Assembly: GCA_030268105.1 (NCBI GenBank)
Contig: BSDZ01000016.1
Span: 2,239,501 to 2,303,500 of the forward strand
DNA length: 64,000 nucleotides
Direction: 5' to 3'
From: Volvox africanus
Lineage: Eukaryota; Chlorophyta; Chlorophyceae; Chlamydomonadales; Volvocaceae
Positions 11,090 to 23,370 of the stretch are shown here, piece by piece (within the stretch, counting starts at the first letter, position 1; each line of letters starts with the position of its first letter). A model generated the notes under the pieces. The model saw nothing but the letters and a program-made list of their open reading frames with translations, ran no database searches and had not been told where the DNA came from. Made by a program: the position numbers and the translations under genes.

Positions 11090-13900
11090 TTACTGCTGGT
11101 GGACGTCCGATTCCACCAGGCAGGCCTTCGCGGCCTGCAGCTGCTCCTTGGTGGCTTGCAGCTCCTCGGCGGCCTGCAGCCACCCCGGGGAGAAGGGGAA
11201 GGGGAGGGGAATAGTACGGCCAAAACACCAAAAATATTTAACGACACGCACTAAGTACCGGAAAGGTTGCTAAGAGGAAACGTCGCCATGCAGTTGCTGG
11301 GCTGCATCGTGTACTGTACCGCAATTGAAAACTGAATGCACCCCGTCGGTAGTTACGTCGCAAGGATCGGAACATAACAAGTAAGTTGTGAACAAGCACA
11401 CACTTGGTAGTCGCATAGTTATACCTGTAACCATATTTCCAGGTTCCTCTGTGAGCACGCCGACATGATGGAGGCGTAGCGGTGCAGCATGGACAGCAGG
11501 TCGGAGCGGAGCTCGCAGCGGAGGCGGGACATCTCCTGACGGGGGGAGGGGAGGAGGGGAGGAGGGGAGGAGGGGATTTGGGGAGGGAGGAAAAAAGGGA
11601 GGAGGGGAGGACACAACCTGGATCTGACGAGGAATCGCAGTGTCAAGGGCGGGAGATGCCGACTATTACCTGCTGGTTGATCTCCTTGATCTTGTCGTAC
11701 CGTGCACGTGCCACCACCACAGATTGCTCCAGAACCGCTACATCACCATTTAGCTCCGCTACCTGGGTACCAGACAGTACGATAAGGTACGACATATGCC
11801 GTATCACAAGAAGAACACAGGAAGACGAAACGGAAAGGAACCCCAAAACAACGAGCGTGTATGTGAGCCATTTGCAGCATGTTGAAGAGTTCGCGGAGGC
11901 CAGTAAGTTGCCAAACGATCTGGCCCCCACATGCATCTCGTGGATGCATGGATGCATTGAACTCATACACCTGTTGCGCTGCAACCATAACAACTACCAT
12001 AACCACCAACAACGAACAAACCAGCATAAATTCAAGAACTCAATGCTATTCCTTTTTTCACTTGTCGATTCCGCACCTGCTTCCAAAACCGCCACGAAAT
12101 ACAAACCCAATGACAACAACAGGAATAACTGCAACGACATAACAAACCAAACAAGAACGACTATCAACCAACAATCACCTACTAGCAACCACACAAAAGA
12201 GCAACAGAGTCGTGCCACGCTCCTGCGCACCTTCTTCGCCTTGGCCGCATCCCCTCCAAGCACCTTGGCCCCCGCTGCCTCTAAATCAGCGATGGCCTTC
12301 CGCCGCCCCGCCAAATCCGACTGCACCGTATCCGCTGTCAGGAGGGCCTTATCCCGGGCACGAAGCCCCTTGAGGGCCGCCTGAGAGCAGCATTGTGACC
12401 AAGAGGCCCCAACAGAGTGGGCAGGAGGGGGGGGAGAGAGGAAGGGGGAAGAGAGGGAGGGGGAAGAGAGGGAGGGGGAAGAGAGGGAGGGGGAAGAGAG
12501 GAAGGGGGAAGAGAGGGAGGGGGAAGAGAGGGAGGGGGAAGAGAGGGAGGGGGAAGAGAGGGAGGGGGAAGAGAGGAAGGGGGAAGAGAGGGAGGGGGAA
12601 GAGAGGGAGGGGGAAGAGAGGGAGGGGGAAGAGAGGGAGGGGGAAGAAAGGGAGGGGGAAGAGAGGGAGGGGGAAGAGAGGGAGGGGGAAGAGAGGGAGG
12701 GGGAAGAGAGGAAGGGGGGAGAGAGGAAGGGGGAAGAGAGGGAGGGGGAAGAGAGGAAGGGGGAAGAGAGGGAGGGGGAAGAGAGGGAGGGGGAAGAGAG
12801 GGAGGGGGAAGAGAGGGAGAGGGAAGAGAGGGAGAGGGAAGAGAGGGAGGGTCAGGGAGAGAGGGCGGGTGACATGTGCTGCAAAGCGATAGGGGAAAGA
12901 GAAACCCCGAGGACAGCCCCCATAACGCCGTCGTACAGTTGCGGGAAACACTGTGAGAAGAGCGGGGGGATGAGACATTGGGTAGGATCATACTCCTGCA
13001 GAGCAGCACATACCGGCATAAGGCCCAGGTACTCGTGCAGACAAGCCAGCTCTATGGCACAGCGCCCCGTCACCTGCCTCCAGAAGCCAGGAGGTGCCAC
13101 CAGAGGGGCGGAGGAAAGAAGGGGCCGGCGATGTTTGAAAGGATGCAGTAAAACGAGTCCTGGCGCTGCAGTACCATGAAAAGAGTCGCAAGTTCTCAAT
13201 AATGTGATTAAGGAGGAGGGTGGGGACAACGTGCTGGGACACGGAACTGAGGTTTCGGGGGGAATGTGGTTGGGTTGTCGGTTGGGTTGCCGGGTGGAGG
13301 GTGGGGTTGGGGGCGGATAGATGCTGAGGAGGGGAGGGGGAACCTCGGTGCAGCCATTCACGCAAAGCATGCAGCAGCTGTCAGCCCAACCGAAATCCCA
13401 GCTCCAGCCTGATCAGGCAATCAATCGCAAATTGATGCGACATTCACCTTTCTTCCGATGCGGCTTGATCGAATGAGTGCCGTACCCAGCCGATCTGTGT
13501 CGTGCATAAGGCTGCCACTTTGCTTCAGCTGCAGTAGAGTATGGTGGGATGGGGAAGGATGGAGTGGGAAAGGGTCGCGTGGGGAGTTGAGGGGTATGCA
13601 GCGGGCTGCCTCCGCTGCGGGCGGGGCAGCTTGTGTCTAGCTAGCTCCAGTCTACCCCCCCTCCCCCCTTAGCACCCGCGCCATCATCCAGTCATTACCA
13701 GAGGTAATACTTGTTGCTTGACTTAGGGGCGCAGCAGTACTATCAGGACCCGCGTAATCCCCTTCTCCCCTGCCGTACAAGCGCGCCACCTCCTTGACTT
13801 GGTAACCGTGCGGTTCAAAACTACAGGTCCCAAGACCCCAAGTCAGTTGTACCCCTCAGGAGCCCCCCGCCCTGCAGGACTGCCCATGTCCGTGTCTGTC

Positions 13901-13932
<32 letters not shown>

Positions 13933-16900
13933 ACGACCAAGCAACTTCGTTTCCCCATCTGAAAAGTCATAAAGTTATAGCCTGATAAATTTTAAATTTC
14001 ATGGCATCTCGTTTGAAGCCAAGAAAATTCGTTAGGATTGACGCGAGTGAGGACCAGGAGTGGGATAACGTTATGCGGATATGCTACACGGCCAGCTGCC
14101 ACGGCGACGCAATCACGTACCGTCCCCGTGTGGTGGGCGAGTGCCACCCCGTCCGCCTTCTCGGCGTTGCGCATCTGGATGAGGACGAGACCCAGCTCGC
14201 CGTACACAACCGACCAACGGTCCAGACCGTTAACCAGCCTCTCGGCCTGAAAGGCAGTTGGGAGTGAGGACCGGGAAGGGGACGGGGGGACGGGGGAAGG
14301 GGTAACGGGGGAAGGGGTATGGAAAGCAACGGATCTGGGAACAGAAAAACAGACGGACGGACGGATGGACATACAGACCGATGGACAGGGAGGAGGGAGG
14401 AGGGTGGTAGGAGGGGTCATAGAATGAATGCATGCAAGGGGGAATGGGGATTGTGGGTATGCGGGTATGCGGGTATGCGGGTATGTGGGTGGGGGTTGAA
14501 AAGATAGGGGTATGGGCGGCGTTAAAAGGATGGTGGGTGAACTGGTGGTGCGATGAATACCCCCGCCCCCGCCCCTAACGCCCCACTGTCCTCCCCGTGG
14601 CTCCGTACCGCTCTGCTGCCAATGGCGAGTGCTCCCTGGAGTGCTTCCACCTCTTCCTTGGCGCGGACCAGCGCCACCTCGTCCGGGGGCAGGGATGAGG
14701 CGGACGGGGGGGACTGCCAGCGCACATGTGTGTATGTGTGCGTGTGGAGACGTTTGTGTGGGAGGGAGGGACGAGAGGGGAAGATAGTGGGTGGGTGGGG
14801 CGGGGAGGGGAACACCAAAACCCAACAGGTCAGGAGTGAGAAAGCTGAAGCTGAAGCTGAAGTCAAATCTCATCAACGGATTATATATCATAATATTAAT
14901 TTTTTTATCTTGACAAAAAAAGTCATTACAAATATAATACATAAATATTACAGATATTACTAGCACGCCATCTCCGCAACGCAGGTGGAGGTACCGATCA
15001 AGGGAGGCGGAGCGGATCGCGCCGTCTGAGCGCCGAAACCTCTGAATGAGACTTAAAAGCATATTTTGTAAATAGTTTGACACATGGCTGGTGTTGGTGT
15101 TGTTGGTGTTCTTGTTGATGGTGGCGTGGCGGGCGAGTTCAGAATATGCGGAATGGCTCGTCCCACCATAAGGCCCCTCCCGACTCGCCCGGCCCCGCCC
15201 CCACCTGCATGCTCCGAGCGGTTTCTTTGATGGCTCTCATGAAGTCGGTTGCCTTCTTCGTAGGCTGGGAGGCCTGGGCAAGAAAGGATGTGTGCGTGTG
15301 TGTGTGTGTGTGTGGATGTAAGCAGTGAGCAGTGCCACGGAACCCAATGAGCTGCATTATGAATCTACCAACCATAGGAGGATGAAACAGAGGACGCGAC
15401 TCTCGCCCCCCAAACTCCACGACTTTCACTTAGCCGCCAGCAATAAGGCCAATAGTAGACATAATTACGGTTCCTCCTTTCCTTGTTACAGCTTTAATTT
15501 GCGGCCTTGGCGACCACCTAGCTTATATCATAGCTCCTAGTTTCCACTCTCCTGGCTTTGGACGACGTCGGCCATCATCCTCGACCTTCACGGTGGTTAG
15601 TCCTCGTTCCTTCAGTATCAGCATTCAGTATTCGTTTTATTCGACTTACCCCACCTCCCCCATACCCCCCTTCGTTTCTTGTGAGTGTACTCCCTGTTTT
15701 CCTCCTATTTGCCAGCTGTGCCGTACCTGTACGGGATCCGTGACCGCCCGATCCAGACCTAGGATTTGTTTCGAGAACTTGGCCGTACCCTCCAGCACCG
15801 AGCCACCCAGATTGGGGGGCCGCAGGGACAGCCACGCGCCGCTATCCGCCAGCTCGCCATCCACTTCCAAAAATAATCGCAATTCCTGTCAGTTGGGAGT
15901 TGATGGTTAATTACAGTTGATAGTTGGTGCTAAGTGAAAATTTTGGGGGCTGTACGGCTGTCAGGTAGAAACGACAGGAGCGCTCAGAACGAACAATACT
16001 TATTTGTCGTACTTAAGTCGTATTAGTCGATTTAGCCAAAACCGTATCAATCTGGATGGTATTTCCTTCATCTCACGTATACATCGTCGCAACTGGAAAT
16101 CTGTTTTCAACTGGTCCTGGACCCCCCATACTCCCATACACACACGCCCCCCCCATACACACGTCCGCACACTCCTCATCCCCGCTCACTAAGCCACCGC
16201 CGCGTCCATCCATCCACATAGATAATATATATAACATATACATATATATTATATATAACCATCTAACTGGGAATGTAAACTCCCAATGCCCGCTCAATCG
16301 TCCGCCCCCCTCCCTCGTACCTCGCTGGCGCCAAGAACCGGGTGCTGTGCGAGCTTGTTCAGGTACCGCTCCAGCGCGATCCTAACGGGGGGGGGGCCGA
16401 GGGCGGAAGGCAACGGGTCTTCAGTTGAGCCGCCCCCACTCCACCGCGTGAGGCACGACGGAGGGCGGAGGGCCCAGACTTGCACTGCACGATGTACGGG
16501 AAGAGACTCGTCGTACAGGAACAGACAGGCTCACCACTCCTTGACCTGACGACCTTTCCGCCCCTCCCAGAACCACCACTATCATATGAAAGACTCAGCT
16601 GGCTAAATACCTGTGGCCTGATTCAGTGGATACCGGCGGACCAGCAGGTTTCCCAGGCCACCAGGGCTCACAGATTTACCGGCGCACTCCCTCTACGTCT
16701 ACCCGTCTGGTACCCTGCGCGCCCCCTCTCTGTCCCACCTCCTCTCCTCCACGAAGCCGTCCGTCATCCGCTGCCCCTCCACGGCGTTCTTCTCCGGGCG
16801 GGGCGGGATGAAGTAGCCCCGGTACTTCCCCTGAGAGCCCGGGCGACACAGCGGACAGAGCGCGGATACGACCCGCCGCGAGCGAGCGAGGAATTACTAA

Positions 16901-18848
16901 AGTACAAATTTCTTACTAATGTATTTCTGAATTCGTACTTGTGTTTTCGAAATTGTGTTGTTGTTGTTGCATAATATTCCAAATGTCAAAATGATACGAC
17001 CGGAAGTTAAGAAATTGCCCCCGTCAATTTCTAAAAGAAAAGTGGCCCAACAAACCAAAATATAATTGCGGATACGATTTCAAAATCGCAAAAAGGAGGG
17101 GGACGAAGAAGGGTTTGTTGGTAACGAACAACTCGTAATCGGGGAAACGAAGGATGGAGTTGGAATTGATGTGGATCTGCACTTTACCAGTACGGCTTGC
17201 TAACCCACGGGTCAAAACACACCTTCCCGCTCTCACTTTTCCTCCCTCCTCACAATGTGCCTTCTCCCTCCCTCCCCACCGCCTCCGTTAACACCTCATA
17301 CCTTGAGCAACTGCGCCAGCACCACAAACTCACGAAACCGCCGTCGTACAGTTGTTTCGGGGCGAGTGGAGGGCGCCCGTGCCTGGGTCCGGACCAGGTA
17401 CGTCACATAGCCCCCTGACCAGTTGACCGTTGACCATGATGAGGAGAGGGGGTTCAGCGAGCGACGGTGGTTTGGCGAGTGCGGAGATGTACGGCAAAGC
17501 GACGAGAGACGGTGTGAAGTAGGTGTCCTACATAATTGTCCCACATAACAATAGTACTGTGCATATACATAGTTCGTGTGTTTATGTGCACATGTGTGCG
17601 TATATATGTTTTGTGTGTTTCTGAGACATCCCAGTTCCCCTAACGCGGCAGGGAATAACCTCACAAAATTGGAATCGAGCAATGGCGAGAGTAAGGCTTC
17701 GTCCTCCCGTCCCGTCCCGGCCTTTCCTTCGCTGCTACTCGCCGTCATTGTTTCCCGTCAAAACGATCGCCCTGCGCGCCTTACCGCATGAACTATGCAT
17801 CCATGACGCATGGGACATCGGGACGTATCACAGCCTAAGCCTGACAAAAAGTAACAAAGCCGAGAGTCTCGACCCAGATCCAGAATCAGCATTCCTGATC
17901 CAGATCTTGTACGGCTAACATACCTTTGATCCCGAAGAGGCCCCCCTGCTCCCGCTTGACCGGGTCTGTCACGGTGATGGAGAGATGCTGAAATGAGCCG
18001 CCGCCGCCGCCGCCGCCCGGGTGTCTGGCGGACGGCGCTATGCCGTGCGCCACGGGGGACGGCGACTGCTGCGGCATGCGGAAAGTGAACGCGGGCAAAA
18101 AAAAGGAGACAAGCAGGCGGCACAGATATGTACATGTGTGACGGCTGAAGGGAAACGTCCCCTTCCGCGAAATAAGATGACGAAATGATGTGCGTTTGAT
18201 TGCATGAGGGGATGAGAGAGGGAGGAAGGAGGGACCCACCTGAATATCGTCCAGCCGTAATGCGGCGGACCCGGACGGCGCCAGGGATCCCAGGCGGCCC
18301 GCGGCGGAAGGCCCAGAGGCATCGGTCGTTGAGAAACCAGAATGTCGTACACCTGGCCCCGTCACCGCCGCCGCCACCGTCGCAGCCTGCGGCTCCGACG
18401 CGCCCGACGGCACCCCACGGGCAGCCCAACCTGCGCCCGTCCAAGATGGATTGCCACTTGTCCCCGGCGGTGCCATTGCCACCGCAGGGGGAAGTTGCTG
18501 CTCTGAAACCCGCTTTCCGAGAGGTCTGGCAGCAACTGCCGCATCCGATGGCCCCGCTCCGCTGCTGTGACCGGCTGATAGAGGGTCCATGTCGCCGCCG
18601 GCAACGCTTGCAATGTGCATATCGAGCGGCGGCGCCTGGTCGTACATAATCGAGTCCTCGTACGATGGCGGCTTCGCGGCAGCGAGTTCACCGTACGTTG
18701 GGTAGTTGGTCGTTGTGATGATGGTGGAGTCGCTGACGCTGAGGCCCAGGCCCAGGCCCCCATAGCTCACAAAGAGGTCGTCGTGGGAGTCGTCTCCCGC
18801 CAAGGCCCGGAAGCGGTCCAGATTGCCCTGTACGATATAGCAATCCAT
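11090..18848 (-). CDS. SNX2: Sorting nexin, SNX2-type PX-BAR protein
   Basis: Exons in transcription order: 18848-18240, 18068-17924, 17414-17302, 16830-16739, 16381-16321, 15885-15727, 15273-15205, 14713-14609, 14246-14121, 13528-13448, 13073-13014, 12380-12231, 11762-11670, 11535-11425, 11173-11090. All phases agree and yield about 685 residues. The PX domain (about residues 230-345) begins with ITVTDPVK, has [14 protein letters not shown], then [12 protein letters not shown] and [19 protein letters not shown]. The BAR coiled-coil half follows, with [21 protein letters not shown] and a final [11 protein letters not shown] helix. These match plant SNX2a/b in order and spacing. Family members bind endosomal PI3P and curve membranes in retromer-linked sorting. 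The N-terminal ~230 residues are low complexity with a PPSYED motif, as in plants. The start at 18848 is the first good ATG; an extra 5' exon cannot be excluded. Confidence 0.9.
12426..12855. repeat. 18-bp purine-rich minisatellite in SNX2 intron
   Basis: About 23 tandem copies of an 18-bp unit (GGGAGGGGGAAGAGAGGG, with variants) fill most of the intron between exons 13073-13014 and 12380-12231. On the transcribed strand it is a long polypyrimidine run upstream of the acceptor. Confidence 0.97.
13905..13933. repeat. (TG)n microsatellite
   Basis: A short TG dinucleotide tract lies in a sorting nexin intron. Confidence 0.9.
15409..15668 (+). repeat. Dispersed repeat family B, copy in SNX2 intron
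   Basis: About 260 bp is nearly identical to 31884-32130. It starts near CCAAACTCCACGACTTTCAC and ends with one unit resembling the CCCCACCTCCCCCATACC motif that is massively expanded at the other copy. It is antisense to the host gene. Confidence 0.8.
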
Positions 18849-20134
18849 GACGGTATTCCGGTCCTTCTTCGTAATGATGCGTCCTACCTCACCGTCTCTT
18901 TCACCCAGTCCGCATCCTTATGGCGCTGACCTCTTGAGACGCATGTCGTGCATTACAGACATTTGCACAAGCACATACACATATATACACGTACATGCAT
19001 GTACACATATAACAAGAAACGCGTACACAAGCACATACACAAACACATGCAAACATTTAGCCGGCAACTCTACGCCTTTACCTGCTCTCTCCCCTCTCTG
19101 TGTGTCTGTTCATCACCTTTGTCTGGGTTCTTTTTGCCCGATGTTGCTGATATGTAAAATATGTACGTCGAGAATGCGTTACATGCTTCACTACTGAAAA
19201 GGTTTGTTCGCAAAAGGTCCCCTTGTGCCTCACCAACAGTTCAGAATGGTCGACCAGGTCTAAGCCATCGTGGCTGGTACGACCAGCCGGCAGGTTCGCG
19301 AGGTGCGACGTCAGATCCTCCATATCCTGGGGGGAATTGGTTTCGGGGCATTAAACTCTGAATGCTCCCTAGTTATGGGTACTGCTGTGACGCTGCATAA
19401 TGGCGCTATTTTGAATTACTTGCGCAGCCGAAATCGGTGACGTGCGATATGAGTCGAACAAATGACTGGTACCGACCAGTGCCCTTAAAGTGTACGGGAT
19501 AAGGATCTTGTTTGTGCAAGTAGTGCACGGAAAAACCGAATACGAGAAACTGAAAGCCCTTTAGAAATGTATGATTGATGCGCATCGGCTTGAAAGGGCT
19601 ATTGTTCTCAGCTCATAGGCAATAGTACCTGGTCGTCAAATGCTCCCCCGCCACGCAAAGGGTCGGCAATTATACCCTTGCTTGCCATTGTGGTGGTTAA
19701 ATCTGGCTAGGCAAAGGACAGCATGATGTCGCAGGACAGAAAGAAAACGCTGTCTACGTTCGCGCGCGCGACATGTGACGTGATTTTCTGATGTATACAC
19801 ATAGATTGAATCAGAATGAGATCAGAAGAATGAGCTCGGATATGGTCCGGCGACAAGAACAAGATGTCTGGAGTAGTGATTGGTGATGAGGCAGCTTTCG
19901 CAATGAAGCGTGTGATACAACGTGATGAAGATGGACCATCACGAATGCCATTCCGGGGCTCTTGTCAATTGTGTCCTGCAGAGGTTACGACATCACTGAC
20001 ATGAACGAAAGCATGGGAGCGCCCGGCACCATTAAAAGTTGTTTTCAAACAATTGCACATAGACTTTGTTGACTTGTAGGCTTCTCGACTATCCAACCCG
20101 TGACTTGCACATTAGATCTCGAGCCTGACTGAAC
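18849..20134. promoter_or_regulatory. Divergent intergenic region, SNX2 / ALY-REF
   Basis: The sorting nexin (-) and the export adaptor (+) start from opposite sides of this 1.29-kb stretch, so both promoters should lie here. An ACATAC-like tract runs at 18968-19050. A minus-strand frame starting at 19323 could be a 5' exon of SNX2 but has no good acceptor to join. No TATA box could be placed. Confidence 0.5.
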
Positions 20135-23036
20135 ATGGCGGAGGCAAAGTTGACGATGTCGTTGGATGACCTAATAGCTCAGGCTTCAAAAAAGAGAGAC
20201 AAGAAGCTTCCTCGCCAGCGGAAGCCTGGCGGAGCAGCACCGCAATCTGGCCCTCGGAAAGGACTTATAAAAAACCGGCAGAAGGTCGCACCCAACAGCA
20301 ACGGAGCCACTCCTCAGCCACGACCCAAGCAGCAACCACAGCCACAGCAACCTCAACAGCAAGCGCAGCGCCAGGGCCAACAGGGCTCTCAGCGCAAAAA
20401 CAAAGGTCGCGGTGGTGCACCAAACCTTGGTATTCGTGGTGGACAGGTGCAGAAACGCGTCATCGAGGTGCCAGCCAAGTTGTTACGGTCGCCATTCCCA
20501 GCCGCTGCGCCTCCGAAGGTGAGATTCCTATATTCAACTTTCTTGCTGCAGCCGGATTATGCGCTAGAGTGGATTCCAACCATTGTGGCTTCGTAAAAAC
20601 GATTTGTCACAGAAGCTTGCGCAGCCGGGGCGACAGCCAGCGCCCGAGGGCAAATGGCAGCACGATCTGTATGAAGATGCCTACGTGCCACCTCGGCGTG
20701 CCCCTCCTGCAGCGCAGGCTGCAGTCGTCAGCACCAAGCTGTGAGTATTCAGCGGGCCTTAGGCGCCAGATTCCTAGTTCGTCGCCGTTCGCCGTGCTTT
20801 TGTCCTCTGTTCTGCCCGGGGTCCGTGTTGAGGTATTACCGCCTCCACTAACGCATCCCTAGCCAAGAGTGGCTCTCGGCTCTTCACCACGCATGGTGAT
20901 CTGTGAGGGGATTACTCCTTTTCGACGGTGTTTGCCGAAGCAAGCTACCCCGACCCGTCGTTAGCCTCGGCGCCGTCCGGCTGCGGCCATGGGAGTGTCC
21001 GTGGAGAGACGGCCTGTGGGTTCCAGTGATGATTCTCAAGCAACCACCAACTTGCAAGCGCGGGCTGGCGCCCTGACGCTACTTCTCCCGCCCCCTGGCG
21101 ACTGCCGCAGCATCATTACGAACCTGCATCACCAGGTCTCGGAGGACGACCTCATGGTAAGTGGTATCTGGCTATGGGCGTAGGGAAGAGGACGGGTGGG
21201 AGCTAAGATGCTCGGAAGGCAAAACACGCAAGCTAGCGCGATGGCCGCTGCTGATGACGTACGGTTGCTGTTTGTTACATGAGGCAGCAGCATTAGCAGC
21301 GAAGCACCCTACAGGCTAAAATTAGCAACGCGAGGCTGAGAGTAATCACGGCTAGTTCGGTCGCAGGGTTTTTTTGGTAAGGTTGCACTTGTTCGCACCA
21401 ATGCCCACTGTCCTGCTTTCCTTTCATTCTCTTCCCTTAGGAGCTCTTTTCTACCTGCGGGACCGTTAAGGGCAGAGCGATCAACTTCGACAATTCGTAA
21501 GTGCCCCATTCGTCGCGCGTAATGGTCGGATGTACTCTTGATGGTGATAATGATAATGCAACAATCCACAGAGACGCCAGACACGTGCACTATATTTGCC
21601 CGCCCTCGTGTTTGTGGTTACGAAGATGCTAACGGATCCAGCATAGGTTTGTGTTGTCCACCTTAAGTACGTACAAGTGTCGCTTTGGATGGACTTCTGC
21701 ACGTGCTACTTAAACTACTCTTGCTGCGTGTCTCCGGCCGTGGGCAGTGGGCGCTCCCTCGGTTCCGGCTGGGTTGTTTTCGAGACTCGCGCGGAGGCGG
21801 AGGCGGCTCACAAGGAGTACAACGGCGTGAAGCTCGACGGAAACGCTATGAAAATCACCCTAGCGGACGGGCCGTCCGGGCCGTCGCTGACAAAGCTGTC
21901 CTCGGGTATCTCGTAAGTGTACTTCCGTAGTTGAATATAGCTTGTGTGGTGGAGGCCACAGGGGCCCACTTATCGGTACTGGCCCCTTGATGACTTCGGC
22001 AATTTATCTCAATATCCGGCATATAGTCATACGTACAGGACCCGGAGAGTAGTAAAATGGTGTTCGCTCAGTGGCCGGCCATTACCTGAGCATCCAAGCT
22101 ATGTTCAGGAAGTTACGAGTCATAAAGTTAGTTGCTACTCCCGGTAGCTTCAATATATATGCTAATATATCCAATTTTGGGATATGGTTCTCCTTGAATC
22201 CGCTCTCTGATGATCTGTAGAGTACAGAAGCCTGGGGCGCCTGGTGGGAGCGTCGGTGGCAGCCGGTCGGGCAATGCGGGCAAGCCAGAGGGCGGAGTCC
22301 AGCGTCTGGCGGCCGCAGCGATCCGTGAGACTGCAGTGGCTTCACGGTGAGGGGCTTTGTTTATTTGGTGCAACATGGACAACTCAGCATCAGCCGATCG
22401 TGTAATGCCATATGCCTGTTGGATTGACGCCTCACGGTTGCAGCGTAACGAGCCAAACTAACAACGGACATGCGGACTTCTGAACCCGAAATCGTAAATT
22501 TTTGTTATTGTTATTGACATCAGTTGAAAATTCACAGGGGTGGGAGTGGGCGACATGGAGGTGGCCGCAGCAATCGGCTCCGCAGCACCGTGGTAAGTCA
22601 CTGAAGTTCGCTTGGAGCATACCTCCCTTAGGGGTACGGTGATTCTGAGCTGTTTCATCATCGGTGCGTGGGTTGCGGTGCCCCCCTGGGCCCGCGCATG
22701 CTATGGTCACTACTAGCAAGGCCACCCGTAATGGACGAAGCTTGTGCCTGATCGTCTTCAGTGCAATGTCGTCGCTAACCCTATTTATCGCTTTGCCTGT
22801 CCACCGCGCAGGTGGGCAGGTCGCAACTGGACAGAGACTTGCAGGACTACATGCAGGTGCGTAACTGTGCGCCTAGTTTGTTCCTGGTTCCTGCTGTAAA
22901 CCGCCAGTGGCGCAGACGTTCACGAAATTACAGTAATTGACGCACCCCAGCTCCCACCTCCGCTTACTGAAAGGCTTGGAAGATGATCAGCATTAGCCCT
23001 TCCCTGTCACTGCTACCTCGCGATATGCAGGAATAG
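20135..23036 (+). CDS. ALY: ALY/REF family mRNA-export adaptor (THO4)
   Basis: Exons 20135-20518, 20613-20740, 21111-21156, 21441-21496, 21748-21912, 22221-22346, 22538-22592, 22812-22856 and a last mini-exon (GAA TAG, 23031-23036) join in phase to 336 residues. The N-terminus has the family motif LTMSLDDLIAQASKKRDK (the UAP56-binding type of helix), followed by a Q/P-rich basic stretch. The RRM spans about residues 160-255: RNP2-like IITNLHHQVSEDDL, then ELFSTCGTVKGRAINFD, SGRSLGSGWVVFETRAEAEAA and LDGNAMKITLA. A small RGG-type patch (GGSGRHGGGRSNR) and a C-terminal LDRDLQDYM helix complete the standard ALYREF layout. Known family role: couples splicing and the TREX complex to nuclear mRNA export. 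The last exon could instead be a stop directly after the acceptor at 22933. Confidence 0.92.
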
Positions 23037-23196
23037 AAAGTGCTAGGGGTTGCTGGTTGCCAGTCTTGTCGAGCCCGTCAAGATGACGACATGCATGACA
23101 ACCTTTGCACACGTGCGCGCGCTGGCGTTTTTCGCCTGATGACAGAACAAGGCTAGAAGCAGATGCCCGGCGCTTGAATATTTTTCAGTGCGTGCA

Positions 23197-23201
23197 TGTA
23201 A
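23197..23201 (+). terminator. TGTAA polyadenylation word of the ALY/REF gene
   Basis: TGTAA lies about 160 bases after the stop, inside the 334-bp gap to the convergent sirtuin stop at 23371. The two 3' UTRs probably come close or overlap. Confidence 0.5.
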
Positions 23202-23370
23202 GATGCTGACTTGATTGGTCGCTATTTTAAATATCGTTGATGTGCTCTCATTGTCGGTCTCGCTTCCCCACTGTTGGATTGATGTACAAGGCTATGACGT
23301 GTGCCATATAGGTTATAAACACGATGGTCAACAAATTCTTGTCGAACAAGCGACAAGCTGGAACGTGCTA

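Noticed and set aside
12338..13009. Repeat-rich frames of 150-223 codons
   Set aside because: They are translations of the 18-bp intronic minisatellite of the sorting nexin gene.
19078..19323. Minus-strand frame starting MEDLTSHL as a 5' exon of SNX2
   Set aside because: It has a fair donor, but the only in-phase acceptor upstream of 18848 lacks a pyrimidine tract.
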